Below are positions 46,992-61,124 of a stretch of 64,000 nucleotides of DNA, piece by piece. The notes under the pieces were generated by a model. It did not search any database. It was not told the DNA's origin and saw only the letters and a program-made list of their open reading frames with translations. Within the stretch, counting starts at the first letter, position 1; every line of letters begins with the position of its first letter. The DNA comes from Monilinia fructicola (Eukaryota > Ascomycota > Leotiomycetes > Helotiales > Sclerotiniaceae), in contig VICG01000008.1 in assembly GCA_008692225.1 (NCBI GenBank), forward strand, positions 1,700,001 through 1,764,000, in the 5' to 3' direction. The translations under genes and the position numbers were made by a program.

Positions 46992-47955
46992 TTATTGGTA
47001 GGTCTTGTTTCCTCCCAATGTCTTGGAACCATCGAGATCAGCATCGACTCTTGGGTCAGCCCTGCGAGGACTTGTTAGTGTCTATTCAGGGTGTGAAGTG
47101 GGGGAGAGCTTACTTGTTCAGCAGGTCGCTGTTGTGCGGGCCTGCAGTGTTCTGTGCGGTTCCCGAGCCTGGGGTGGCATAAGAACCAGAGACGGGGAAT
47201 GCAGAGTGGCCGGTGGAAGCTCCATGACGGTTTCCAGTGCTGCTCAAGTCGCTATCGACTCTTGGGTCAGCCGCGTTGGCAACGTTGGAGTCGTGGGGGC
47301 CAGCATTGGTGCTGTGAGAGATCCCTCCACCGTAGCCGGTTCCACCGACAGTGTTGCCAGTGGTGGTGCCTTGGTGGTGGTGAGCAGTGGATCCAGTAAT
47401 ACCAGAGCCATAGGCGTCTTGAGTACCGTAGCCGGCGGAGGTCTTGTTTGGAAGGCGGTTTCCATCCAAGTCGGAGTCAACACGTGGGTCGGCAGCGTTC
47501 AAAGCAGATGAGCCGTGAGGTCCATGGGAGCCCTCAGCATGGCCAGTGTGGGTAGTGCCTGGAATGTGGGTGCCAGTTGTTCCAGTGTGGCTTGTGCCGG
47601 TATGAGTTGTTCCGGAAACGTGTGTACCGGTGTGAGTGCCAGCATGCGCACCTGTGGTTCCGTAGGCGGCATCTTGGGTGCCATAGCCTGCAGAGGTCTT
47701 GTTGGGAAGGCGATTTCCATCAAGGTCAGAGTCGACTCTTGGGTCAGCTGCATTGGCAACGGAAGAGCTGTGAGGTCCTTGGGAACCCTCAGCATAGCCA
47801 GTGTGGGTGGTACCTGGAACGTGTGTGCCAGTAGTGTTGTGGGTGGCACCGGTGTGGGTTGTGCCGGTGGTGGAAGTGGTGGAATGATCTTTGTTTCCAC
47901 CAATGTGGAGGGCGTCCTTGACTTTTTGGATGGTGGATTCTCCGTCTTTAGTCAT
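46992..47955 (-). CDS. Hydrophilin/LEA-like repeat protein
   Basis: Two exons, 47955-47114 and 47061-46992 (52-nt intron, phase kept), 303 aa. The whole chain is Gly/Thr/His/Ser-rich and strongly hydrophilic. It contains four copies of the motif ADPRVD(S/A)DL(D/S), each close to a GN-type unit, plus two long near-identical blocks with PNKTSAGYGTQDA and many GTTHTG or GTHTGTH units. The N-terminus MTKDGESTIQKVKDALHIGG is a short amphipathic helix. ADPRVDSD-type repeats are familiar from fungal stress-related, LEA-like proteins, so a desiccation or stress-protection role is inferred. No signal peptide. The minus-strand promoter has a TATA-like TTTATTTAA at about 48083-48091. Confidence 0.75.
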
Positions 47956-50721
47956 TTTGAATGTAGTTTTGATGGTTGATTGTGAGGTAAATGGTGGTTG
48001 TAATTTAGTTTGAAGTTTTATTCTTGAGTTGTTTGTTGATGATAATGAAAGAAAGAGGGTTCAGGAGGTAGAAGGCAGTCCTTAAATAAAAGTCTCAGAC
48101 CTCGAGATCTCACCTCACAGTAACCTAACGTAACGGTGAATGAAGAGACAGTAAAACCTGTTTGTGACGTCACACTTAACAAGAATGGGAAAGGTTCAAT
48201 CTGATCTGAAAGGAATTCACTTCCCCGTTTGAAAGGAAGTAAGGATTGTATGACATGCTGCCGTCATAACAAGGAATGGTTGAAATAAACCATGCAGACA
48301 CGTCTTTTTAGCAAGTACATCTTGTTCCTGCCTCTCCCAACCCCGCAGATGGCCATATATTAGCAAAGACAGGTTTTTCCTGCAAGGGGCCAAGGCAAAT
48401 TGATTAACTATGGCAAATTATAACCCATCAAGTTATCGACTAGTAACTCAGTAGAGCAAACGGGCCATGCCATTCTGTCAAAAATTAGAGGCCTAGGCCG
48501 GGCCCGCCTGCTTCATAAGAATCCATGGATGTTCATTGGGTGAGATTTGCCTTGGTTCCGTGCAACCTGTCAGCTTATTAAGCCCATTTTCCCACTGGGG
48601 AACCCCAAACCCCAAACCTCCAACCAAGGAGTAACTCCTGCTTCCACCAAGCGCTAATAATGTCTTAAATGCCACCTAATCTAAAGTCGTCATAGTTTTG
48701 TGGCGAGTGTACTCTCACGTCATTGATGCTGTGGCTGTCACGCTGGCCAATCATATAAATGTAGGGACATGTCGATCTGTCGATCTGTGGCAGTGCAAAT
48801 TTCGAAACATGCTTAAGTTGCTTTAACTTATTTAAGCCACGACACAGATCGCCCCATTCCTTTCCCAATGTCGAAAGCATGACGTCTGATGAAAAATATG
48901 AAAGGAAGAGCATAGCGCAATGTGTTATCATGGCACCTTTTCGCAATCTGATTCCGCAAAGCGGGATACAACACGGGATGGGCATCTGCTTATTTGGTAA
49001 CATGGCCGGCGATGTTGTCTTGCTGCTGGCAATGGCATCATGTCTCTAGCAGCTCGAGGAAGGCACATCTCGCACATGGCTAGGCATCATCTGAGATGAT
49101 TGTTCAATAGAATTGCTGGCAAGGCTGGTCTAAAGGGCGCTTTCGTGTGATGGATGAACAAGGTAAACATTTTTCCCATTTGCCACGTGATAGCCGGCTT
49201 GCATCATGGTCCAATTTGTTCCCGTTGCGAAATCCTTCAAAATGCAGGACTGAAGAAAGTTCCAACTCGAAGATTATACGATGAACTTCAATTACAGATC
49301 TGCATTTTCTGAATCGGACGCTACTATGGATTTTGTTGTAGTCCAGTCCTCAGGCTGGTTAAACAACAGCTTCGGTCAATACTGCTCACGGAATGAGAAG
49401 TCACTTGTTGTAGTGTAGTTTCTATAACATCGGTACTCTCGTATGGAGATTTATTTGTGTGAATTGATGTTACATTATATGTCTTCTCTTCGATAGTATT
49501 TAACAAGAGAAAAGTCGGCAGTTTTACCATATGGGGTATGAAACGCGAGTCTTAGTTGGCGTGTGTTCTTCTAATTCTCAATCTAATGTTACTGGCAACC
49601 CCCATCTAGAGTCTCTCACCATGTTCTCGTTGTGTTTCTATATATATGTCGTCCACCGTCTTCCTTGAAGCGCTTGTCCAGACGTGGATAGTTTTCCGAA
49701 TGGTTTGATATCAAGACGCGTCCGAGCACGTTTACAACTTTATCTGCTCGATCATTATTTGGGTGGCTTTGTAACAGCGTACTTGGGATGATCTTCAAAT
49801 TGATTATCTAACATGCGAAGTCTGAAGTCCCAGTGAATCATTCGACTTTCACGAACTCTCCAGATTAAGCAACAGCGTCGCCTAGCTGATGCTCAGGTTA
49901 AAGTATCCTCATCTGAACGCATTGAGGTTAGATCATGCTCTTTCCATATCAAATAAGAAGTCTTGTCTGCTTTTTGGGTATTCGTTATTTTCTTGTGTAT
50001 ATTATCGGCACGACCGTCAAGATATTGCCACTTCTTTCTCAACTCATCTGACAAGATATCGTGCGTAGAATTCCAACTCAATCCCTACACCCCCCAAAAG
50101 CAAACTACTTCACATAGCTGATAGCATTCTCTCCTGAACATCACCATTCATTGTGTGTTTAAGACTTGATCCGAAAATAATCTTCGTTCATGTCTCTTTT
50201 CGTGGGGAAATATCAATCGAGGGGTTGTATGGACGATTACGCTTGGACCTTCGCAACGATGATCGTCTCAAGCTATATTAGTCCTTTGCTGTCTCAAAGT
50301 GCATCATTCCATAAAGCTTCTTAGAGTGGAACAGCCCTACGAATTTTCTGAAGAGCTCCTAGGTGTTTCATGGAGGTTTTGGTATGGCAATATAATTTTC
50401 CCTTCACCCCTTGTTCCAGCCAGATTTTAAGTTATTGGAAAAAGTTGCCATCATCCATCCCTAAGTACAGCTCAATCTACACACTCATTTATATTTGCAA
50501 ACTGTTTTTTTTTTGTAATATTCTTTCCTTGTGTACCTAGAATGGTTGCTTGACCACCCACATCTGAATTGGCACGTGTATTGCCACGAAAAGATACTTT
50601 TCAATTTCCCGATAAACTGTTTTCCTCATGGATTCAATGAGCGACTTTAAAGATATTTCCAGAGGCTGGTACCTTCAAGCCTTTCCAATTTTATAAGACT
50701 AATCTGCTTTAGCGCCCCGAA
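47956..50721. other. Long non-coding region, nothing recognised
   Basis: About 2.8 kb between the hydrophilin-like gene and a SAT4-like gene. Short frames on the minus strand (48493-48675, 48665-49003) have no protein-like features. The first part contains the promoter of the hydrophilin-like gene. Confidence 0.45.
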
Positions 50722-51886
50722 ATGCTCTTAATATGTTGGCCTCTGTATGGGATTTCAGCATTATTGATAATCCTGAGGCTGCTGGCTAAGATGAAGATTC
50801 ATCTCAAATTTGCCCTGGAGGATCATTTGATTATAGCTTCTATGGTTCGTTCCCCTTTACACGGTTATAGCTGTCCATTAACATACCAAAAAGCTTTTCG
50901 GAACATGTCATATTGCATTTAATACTTGGGGATAACGTTTTGGACTGGGGAGGCATTATGTATTCCTTACTGAGTGGCAAGCATCTATGGCGATAAGAGC
51001 CAAGTTTATCGGGGAACCTTTTGGTAAGTGTATGAAATTCATAGACTTGATTTGCGGCTAATTTATTCATAGGAATTATATCACCAACACTCGGCAGGAT
51101 ATCATTCGCTGTTTACCTTCTACGATTGCTCGGACACAGCCAAAGTATAAGACGATTTCTCTACTTCCTCATTATTCAAAATGCCATTGTAAACTTTGTG
51201 GCACTGATACTAATATTTTTTGAATGTTCAAATATCTCTTACAATTGGAATCGTTTTGGTCACGAAGACCAATGCTGGGATATGGATACTCAAGCAGCGG
51301 TTGGCTATTTTCAGGGGTCATCCAACTGCTTGACAGATCTCGCTCTCACAATTCTTCCGGTCACAATGGTCCTGAATCTTCATATCCAATTACACTTGAA
51401 ATTACTCTTATCATTTCTCTTAGGAGTGAGCCTTTTGTAAGCTTTTTCCGTTGGGGCCCCTTGATTCTTAGCACTTAGCTGATATGTATTAGTGCTTTTG
51501 CTGCATCCGTCATCAGAACTTACTGCACAATGGACACCAATTATGACATTACCTGTAAAGTCAAACAAACTCATAGACAGTCACAATCTTGAGTCTAACC
51601 GATATATCTAGTCAATGCAGTGACTTATATTGTTTGGTGTGCGGTAGAAAACTGCACCGTCATTATAACATCATCAATACCGTTCCTCCGACCCCTCTTT
51701 CGACCAGCTCCCAAGCCATACGTCGAAGTAAAAAATATTGCTAGCCCGGTGATTATAAATCAAAATATGATAGAATACATGACCTCGAAAGAAATACTCG
51801 CCGAGACTGAAGCCAGACAGGGAGAAACGGAATGCATGGAAAGTAAAGGGGGTGTTTTTAAATTAGAGACACATTCACTGGTCTAG
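50722..51886 (+). CDS. SAT4-family (rhodopsin-domain) membrane protein with an in-frame stop
   Basis: Seven-helix protein of the fungal rhodopsin-domain/SAT4 family. Exons 50722-50844, 50894-51023, 51073-51436, 51493-51554 and 51612-51886 are joined by GT-AG introns with agreeing phases. Landmarks are GISALLIILRLLAKMK and FALEDHLIIASM (helices 1-2), FGLGRHYVFLTEWQ, LGRISFAVYLLRLLG, NWNRFGHEDQCWDMDTQAAVGYFQGSSN (the conserved loop before helix 5) and NAVTYIVWCAVENCTVII with FLRPLF. The cytosolic tail ends at TAG 51884-51886. An in-frame TAA lies at 50933-50935, just before FGLGRH, where the family normally continues. Either the gene is a pseudogene, a base is wrong, or a small unseen intron removes it. 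The start is the first ATG and could be too short. Confidence 0.7.
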
Positions 51887-52712
51887 AATGAAAAATAAAG
51901 TGTGTCGCATACAGAGTGGCTTGCTGGAATGTTAATGATACGAATTGTTCAACGAATTATGATTTTTTTTTGGAGTTACGATGGAGATCACGGCGTTTGA
52001 CACAAAGCCATCTCTTGCATATCTGCAGAGGTGAGTCTCTCAAAAAGCTGTAATCAAAGCACTATGGAATGCAGCTCAAAATTTGAAGTGGTCTAGTACA
52101 GACTTCTCCTTTACTTAGTTCAAATGGCATCTTAATGCTGAAGGTTTCTTAGACCATGAAGGATATTATTATCTTCCCACTCTTTAGAATCATAGATTTC
52201 ATATGCTTTAGTGCAATTTTCAACATCCAAGACCCTTGGTGAGAAGAGATCTTCAGAAACTCTCCCGAACAAGATCAAGGGTGTTGATCTCTTGCGTGGC
52301 CACCCGTCCACACTCTCAGTCATTCTGGATGCTCGAAATATATATGCTCAAGTGTGCACGAGGAGTCGAATTATATCAAAACCATTTGCATCATTCTTCG
52401 CCCTCATCTGAATTGGTTTTGTCGCGAAAGAATAATAGATAATATACATGGTAAAAAATTTCCATCATGATTGGAACTATGCACATCCTTTAAAGTTCAT
52501 CACGCTCCCATTTTAGCAGGAGGCAGGAAGTCAACTCTGAGCTTCCTGGATTGAGTCATCAAAAAATTTGACGAGTAGGTATCATGATTTATAAGTATGT
52601 CTATTCACTGGTCCAACGTAAGCTTACGTATTGCTCAACGCAAGCTCACTTATCTACTACCACTTTCCAACTTTACAGAATCCCTTCATTATCTTTCCTG
52701 ATACTTTCAACC
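51887..52712. other. Intergenic region, nothing recognised
   Basis: About 830 bp. A 63-codon minus frame at 52132-52323 is the only protein-like stretch, and it is too weak to call. It presumably contains the promoter of the carboxylesterase gene. Confidence 0.45.
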
Positions 52713-54768
52713 ATGATATTTTCTAATTCTCATCCTTTGAGGTACGTTCCATTTGCAATGGGTGGATTCATCTCTGCAGTAGCGGCGACATCGATGGGAA
52801 ATGTCAGTTTGGATATGAACTCACCTACTGTTGATCTTGGATACTCTATCCATCAAGCTACTTTGAATGTATGTCTCATAACTCGAGTATCGAAGACTTT
52901 TCTTCCAATCACCTTCCTTCATAGAGACTAATTCTCCTTACGCAAACAGTCCTCCGGTCAATACCCTTATCTAAACTTTTCAAACATACGATATGGTCAG
53001 GCACCTATCGGTAGTCTTAGATTTGCTGCACCGGAATCACCCAGAGGTCGAAATACCACCGTAAATGATGGCCAGCACGATTCTATCTGCCCACAAGCCT
53101 TTCCAGGTATGGCCACAGATCAGAATACTTTCAATTGCCTAACTGATTATGTGTAGCCTGGCTTTTGACCGCGGAAAGACTTCTTGGGCAATTACTTGAC
53201 TGGTCAGAATATCAGTAATTTTACAAATCCAGTTCATGGGATGACTGAAAGAAGCACGGCTCTCTCAGTTGATCCACGTGCCGGTGAAGATTGTTTGTTC
53301 CTTGATGTCATTGTGCCGCAGAGGATATTCAATGTAACAAACAGCAATGAGACTGTCACCAGGAATGCAGGTGAGAAATGCATGCTTCTTGTCTAATACA
53401 ACATTCCCTAGCTGATCTGGCAATTTGTTTCAGGAAATAAGGCAGGTGCACCTGTACTTGTCTGGATTCATGGAGGTGGATATGTTTATGGTAGTAAAAC
53501 TTCATCGGGAAACCCTGCAAGTCTTGTGGCGGCAAGTCTTGAGAATGAGAAAGAAGGGATGATCTATGTCGCTATGAACTATCGACTGGGGTTGTTTGTA
53601 AGTTGCAGATCCAAAGCCTTGGGACTTTTTGCACTTTGTCTAAAACTTCATAGGGATGGCTTGCTGGAGAGTCAAAGGTCACAGCAAATGCAGGCTTGCT
53701 AGATCAACGACTTGCACTTGAATGGGTTCAAACCAATATCCATCTATTCGGTGGAGATCCCAATCGAGTGACTGTTATGGGAGAGTCTGCGGGTGCTGGA
53801 TCAATTTTACACCATATTACAGCCTATGGTGGTACCAAAGATCGTGCACCGTTCCAGAGAGCAATTCCACAAAGCCCAGCTTTCATGCCCGTCGTCCCAT
53901 CTCAAGAAAAAGCCCTCTTCCGTGAAGTAATCGGAAATGCATCATTACTCTCCAACACAACCGTCAAGACTTCAGGCCAGTTGAAGAATCTACCTTACGA
54001 AGTACTATCGGGTGTTAATATTATCTTAACTGGTGAATCCAGCTATGGACAATTCACGTTCGGGCCAGTTGTTGATGGGTCATACGTTCCTGACTTTCCA
54101 CCACGTTTATTATCCCAAGGAGCGTTCGACAACAGCATCGATATCTTAGTAGGACAAAATGCCGACGAAGGCCTAATTTTCACCAATCCTGCAGTCCAAA
54201 CACAGCCCGAATATGTTTCAACGCTCGAACAAGCCTTGCCATCAGCCGACGCCTCGGTCATCTTCCATCTGGCAAACGTGCTCTACCCACCGATTTACAA
54301 TGGTAGTTACGGCTATACGTCATCCATCGAAAGACTCGCTCTCTCAATATCTCACTTCACAATCATATGCAACGCTTACTCTCTCGCCTCCACATTCTCA
54401 AACTTCTCGCCTCGGAACATTCAGGCTAACTCATCAGCGCCCTCCTCTTCCTACGCATATCTCTTTTCCATCCCGCGGGCATCCACGGCATAGACGTTCC
54501 TTACACTTTCTTCAATGGTGATACCGCTGGCAATACTCTTGTAGAACCACCCGTGATAAGTGATATCGCGACTGCGTTTCAACAATTTCTAATCAATTTC
54601 GTGATCTCAGGGGATCCATCTCCAAGCGGAGCTTTCGTAGGCTACGGTAAGAACGAGACGGTTACGGATATTGGCATTGCGGGACTTGTGCATGTGAGAG
54701 ACCCGGCGGCCAATTCCAGGTGCGATTATTGGCTTCAATTCCCGTATTATCATGGCGGGCAATACTAA
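52713..54768 (+). CDS. Secreted type-B carboxylesterase/lipase, frame broken twice
   Basis: Alpha/beta-hydrolase of the type-B carboxylesterase family. Exons 52713-52868, 52950-53106, 53157-53370, 53434-53597 and 53654-54768 give about 601 aa. Landmarks are NIRYGQAPIGSLRFAAPE near the N-terminus, EDCLFLDVIVP, the oxyanion-hole motif VLVWIHGGGYVYGS, MNYRLGLFGWLAG, the nucleophile elbow VTVMGESAGAGS, an acid region near NADEGLIF, and IHGIDVPYTFFNG with the probable catalytic His. The N-terminus has a signal-like hydrophobic stretch (FAMGGFISAVAAT). Two single-base shifts interrupt it: an extra A in 53175-53177 and a missing C in 54472-54474. Conserved sequence resumes in the neighbouring frame each time. 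Substrate is unknown; many are extracellular lipases. Confidence 0.85.
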
Positions 54769-55118
54769 GGGCCGATAACTGGGCAATGTTGAGTGCACAA
54801 GCGGGGAATCACATGTCACTCCTGGCTGGACCAGTTCAGTGGATGAATGATGGGTTTTCCAAAACAGTTGCCAAGCTCCTTTAATAATTTACATCTCGAT
54901 TTCTTATGGTTGCCATATTGAATTATCCATTAAACCATCGATACATGAAAGAGTCAAACATATCCCAACTTGCCATGAATTCTCCAAGATCAGTCTCCGT
55001 CGAATGTGTACAGTATTCAGCAAGATCATGTGCAAAAACTCTTTAAGAAATACGTCCAGCAAAAACTCCTCTCCTCCCGTGAACAAATCTCATCGGCCAT
55101 CCTCTCTCAGGCTTCAGC
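54769..55118. other. Short convergent intergenic region
   Basis: 350 bp between the 3' ends of the carboxylesterase gene and the small secreted protein gene. Nothing recognised. Confidence 0.5.
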
Positions 55119-55651
55119 TTACAAAGTCAAAGCATTGGCAGCTCCGTTTTGCTTGCAGTAGTATGTGATCTGTCAATGCGCATTAGCAGCTGTCGTCTCA
55201 AAGATTCTTTCGTCCTTCCAATGGGTCATGGAAGGCGGGCAAGACTCACCTCATCACCACCCAGGTGAGACGCGTCGGACCTGCAATGGGGGATACCGGT
55301 AGAGGTCTTCATGTAGCAATCTGGGCATTTGTCCCATTGCTCGCCTCCGGTGTTTCTCTTCTTGTAGTTGTTGCAGGAAGCTTGGGTGGCACCGGCATTG
55401 TATAAGTACTGAGAGGGTTATTGTTAGTCTTTGTAGATGGAAGGAGGGAGAGCGTGTGGGAGGAGAAGCATCCGAGGCAAAAAGTCAAGGAGGTAGCGTG
55501 TGAATGGGAAAGAGAGGGGGGTTGAGGAGAAGTGAGGACATACTGCTCCTGACTTGGCAACATCTATGCAAATGGCATTTGTGTGGAGATCAGCCACGGT
55601 CAAGCTGGTGAGGGTGAGGAGAACGAGAGTCTTGATAAGAGTGGAAGACAT
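55119..55651 (-). CDS. Small secreted six-cysteine protein
   Basis: Three exons, 55651-55544, 55408-55250 and 55169-55119, all in phase 0, give 105 aa. The N-terminus MSSTLIKTLVLLTLTSLTVA is a textbook signal peptide with cleavage likely after Ala20. The mature part of about 85 residues has six cysteines, at AIC, ASC, KCPDC (two), PHC and YYC, fitting up to three disulfides. Exon phases that align with the domain edges suggest an intact gene. No family is recognised. Small size, signal peptide and cysteine content are the usual criteria for candidate effectors or antimicrobial proteins, but none of these functions is shown by the sequence. A TGAGTGAGTGAATGA run lies in the promoter at about 55733. 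Confidence 0.75.
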
Positions 55652-57493
55652 GGTGACTGTAGGTTTTTGGTAAAAAGATTGAGTGTGATGGAAAGGAATG
55701 TGTAGAAGATTTGATAATGAAGGATAGACGATTGAGTGAGTGAGTGAATGATTTAATGGAAGACTGGGAAGATTGGAAGATATCTATAGTCTGGATTATA
55801 TAGAGATAACAAGACTGAGTGAGGTACCGTTCCAGATAGGAAACCAGTCGAGTCCCGACACAGATTAGCCACTAGGCTTAACCTTAAACCGTGTCATATC
55901 GTCCTTTGGATCTAATCTATGTCCAATCTAACTGTCCGAGATACGCAGAGATATCGGTGAAGGATCAAGACCTTCGCATTACTCTATTGCAGACAAATCC
56001 CATGAAAGTTAAACTTAGTACCTTGGATGAACTGCTCAAAGACATTTGGAATAACTTCGGCGGAGTATCACCGAAATGACCTTGATGATCCTTTACCAAA
56101 TTATCATGCATCTCTATCAGCGATTAGACTACCACCCAAGTCTTTGGATCGAAAGGCAAGTCAACCTTGAACCATCCCATCATCCCATCATCGCACCATC
56201 CCAAGATTCCCATCATCATGGATCCATCATTCATGGCAGCCCTTGCTTATTTTTTTTAGTTCGGGTGTCGAAGATTAATGAGCGCTTGCGCATGACATGA
56301 TTCTAATTGCAACTGCCTTTCGATACGGACATTTTGACCAGGGGAAAAATAACTCTAAAACGACAACATCAAGGAATGGAATCCTTGATTCAGAAGTCAC
56401 TTGAACAAAAGTAGATGATGCAGATTAAAGGAGAAAGCGATCGGAACCAAAAATTGCCTGATGTGGTAATTCTTTCATCATCAACGTTTCATAAGAAACT
56501 CTAATCTTTAATTTGTAGCGGTCGTAAACAAGGCCATTGGCATCAGGTACGAGCTTGCGCCCAAGAGAAATAGATTGACGTTGACATAATTTAGATTGAT
56601 GGATGTTCCAAGGTTGTTCAATTTCTTCCATCTGGTGTTCCATTTGGTGTTCCATTTGTTCCATTCGTTCCATTTGTTCCATTGCTTGCTTCTAGGGCGT
56701 CCATAGTGCCATCGCTTCTTCGCTTTCTTAGTGCATCCGAACTTGAGCCTCTCAGCCTCATGAATTAGAAGCAGATTTGACTTCCAAACTTTCCAATTGA
56801 GTTTGAACTTTATTCTTCGCTCTCTCTTGGTTCACATTGGTTCACGTTGCTTGCCCCCAAGTTCCAACCATCTTGACCCTCTAACCCTAACACCCTCACA
56901 CCCTAACAGCCCTTCCCCCCCACCACGTGCGAGAGTTATCTTGAACCCCTGGGATGTGAGCGATAAACACGGTGAGAAGGTGATGATTAAGGGAAGATCA
57001 CGCTATTTTCGGTTGCTACTGTATTATTACCATATTATGCCATTCCTCTGAACTGCCACCTCGCATCATGGTTATAGTTCGGATGGAATCTGGGGAAAGT
57101 TTATTGTCACGTAAAACAAGCCTCATTTGTTTAATAGAGTGATCACGATGGTAACAATTGTGGATAACCTAAGGAATGCGAGCGAATTAATTCTCCTATC
57201 TGCCTTGGGTGTTCGTCCCAAGTTCCAACTTCCAAGCCTCCGAACCTTGAGCCCTCAAAGCAATGGAGATTGTCCAAGTGGATTGAGATGCGCCATGAGT
57301 AATTTGTTTTTTTGGGGAGGGCGGGGGGGCAAGATTCGGAAGATTTCTCAACGTGGGCGAGTATATGTAGTCTCGCATTTCTCACTGAAAAGTTCCAAAA
57401 ACCATTCAGCCTCAGTCTTTCATTCCTTCCTTCCTTCACTCATTGAAACTTTCACAAGTCCACCACCACTCATTACAAAAAACCAACTTCAAA
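55652..57493. other. Divergent intergenic region between two secreted-protein genes
   Basis: About 1.8 kb. It holds a TTCCAT/TTCCATTTG hexamer-to-nonamer tract at about 56627-56690, a few CCCTAAC-like units at about 56878-56910, and a C-T-rich 5' leader before 57494. No gene supported. Confidence 0.5.
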
Positions 57494-58213
57494 ATGTATA
57501 TCACATCCATTCTTTCCACTCTCTTGTTGAGCTCCACCATCGTCGGTGCAGTCACCATTCCCAGAAACTTGGATGAATCCCACCTCGTTCTCTTCGGCGA
57601 AGGTGGCCGAACAGAGGTTGTCAACAAGGCTGATTTCTTCAAGAAATACCACCAAGATCACCCTGAAGATGTCCCTGGTCCAATCGCCAACGGAACCCAG
57701 GAGCTTGTTGACTTGGAGAAGCGCGGCTGCAAGTCCTACTCCATCATCACCCAAAACCCAGACTCGAAGTTCTTGAACTGGGACGTTCCCATGTCCTCCG
57801 TCGTCAAGGCCGGAGAGAAGACATCCACCGTCTCCGTCACCCAAGGTTACCAAATCGCAAACGCCATTGCCGTTTCAGCTACTGCTTCCTTGACTCTCGT
57901 CGAGAGCTTCCTCTCAGCAACCTTCGGTATCACCACTACTAAGACTTGGACCTCTACCTACGCTGCAGCCTACACCTACACTGTCCCAGAAGGAAAGTAC
58001 GGTGTCGTCGTCTCCAACCCATGGACCTTGAGAAAATCTGGACACATCGATATTGGCTGCATTGGTGAGCGTGGACAAAGAGTCACCTACCAATCCGACA
58101 GCTACACCAGTCAGGCTTTCGACAACTTGGCCTGGGTTTCTGGATCCATCAGTCTTTGCACCTCAAGCTCCTACCCAGTCAAGAACTGCATCGGAAACGG
58201 CTACACCCATTAG
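57494..58213 (+). CDS. Secreted effector-like protein (celp0028-like family)
   Basis: Single exon, 239 aa, frame intact. The signal peptide MYITSILSTLLLSSTIVGA is followed by a pro-region with FFKKYHQDHPEDVPGP and a Kex2-type site at LEKR|GC (about residue 79). The mature domain has about 160 residues with NPDSKFLNWDVPMSSVV, a Ser/Thr-rich beta-like centre (TWTSTYAAAYTYTVPEGKYG) and four to five cysteines, including GCIG and LCTSS. It resembles fungal proteins annotated as celp0028 effector-like, recognised from memory of the NWDVPMSSVV and YTVPxGKYG elements; this is not verified. Codon usage is cleaner (many C-ending codons) than in neighbouring genes, a sign of strong expression. The role is not known. 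Confidence 0.75.
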   Translation: MYITSILSTLLLSSTIVGAVTIPRNLDESHLVLFGEGGRTEVVNKADFFKKYHQDHPEDVPGPIANGTQELVDLEKRGCKSYSIITQNPDSKFLNWDVPMSSVVKAGEKTSTVSVTQGYQIANAIAVSATASLTLVESFLSATFGITTTKTWTSTYAAAYTYTVPEGKYGVVVSNPWTLRKSGHIDIGCIGERGQRVTYQSDSYTSQAFDNLAWVSGSISLCTSSSYPVKNCIGNGYTH

Positions 58214-58689
58214 GAGGAAGACGCGATGCGCGCGGGGACAGGAACGGCAGTGCAATGCTAAGGCCGCTCCTGGAGCCCGTTGACAATTTTCTGTATATGT
58301 TATTTTGATGGAAGACAAGGACCTACCGGTTGTGTTGTGTACGAACGAAACTGTTAGGATAATTTGCGCGTTAATGAAGTTCAAAATAGACCATGTATCA
58401 TATTTCAATAGCCATGCTTTTTTCTCTTGATAACTTCAAAATGACCCAAACTTGTGAATCCCAATATAATGTATGAAGACAGCCTTGGACTGTGCAACCA
58501 AAATCCAGATAATAGCAATGTCGCACCATCAGGCACTTACAAGTGTTCAACAACGTAGCACAATAGATTATTATGATTTCGGTAGTAATCCCAAATATAT
58601 CAAGTCTCATATATGAATTTCATAACCACCAACTCCATGCCCAAAACAATATACACCATTTCACTCCCTCCTAATGACCCAAGTTGTAA
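58214..58689. other. Convergent intergenic region, nothing recognised
   Basis: 476 bp between the effector-like gene and DIM1. Confidence 0.5.

Positions 58690-61124
<2,435 letters not shown>

Noticed and set aside
56878..56910. CCCTAAC-like units, possible interstitial telomere
   Set aside because: Only two or three imperfect units mixed with CACCCTC; too short and irregular.
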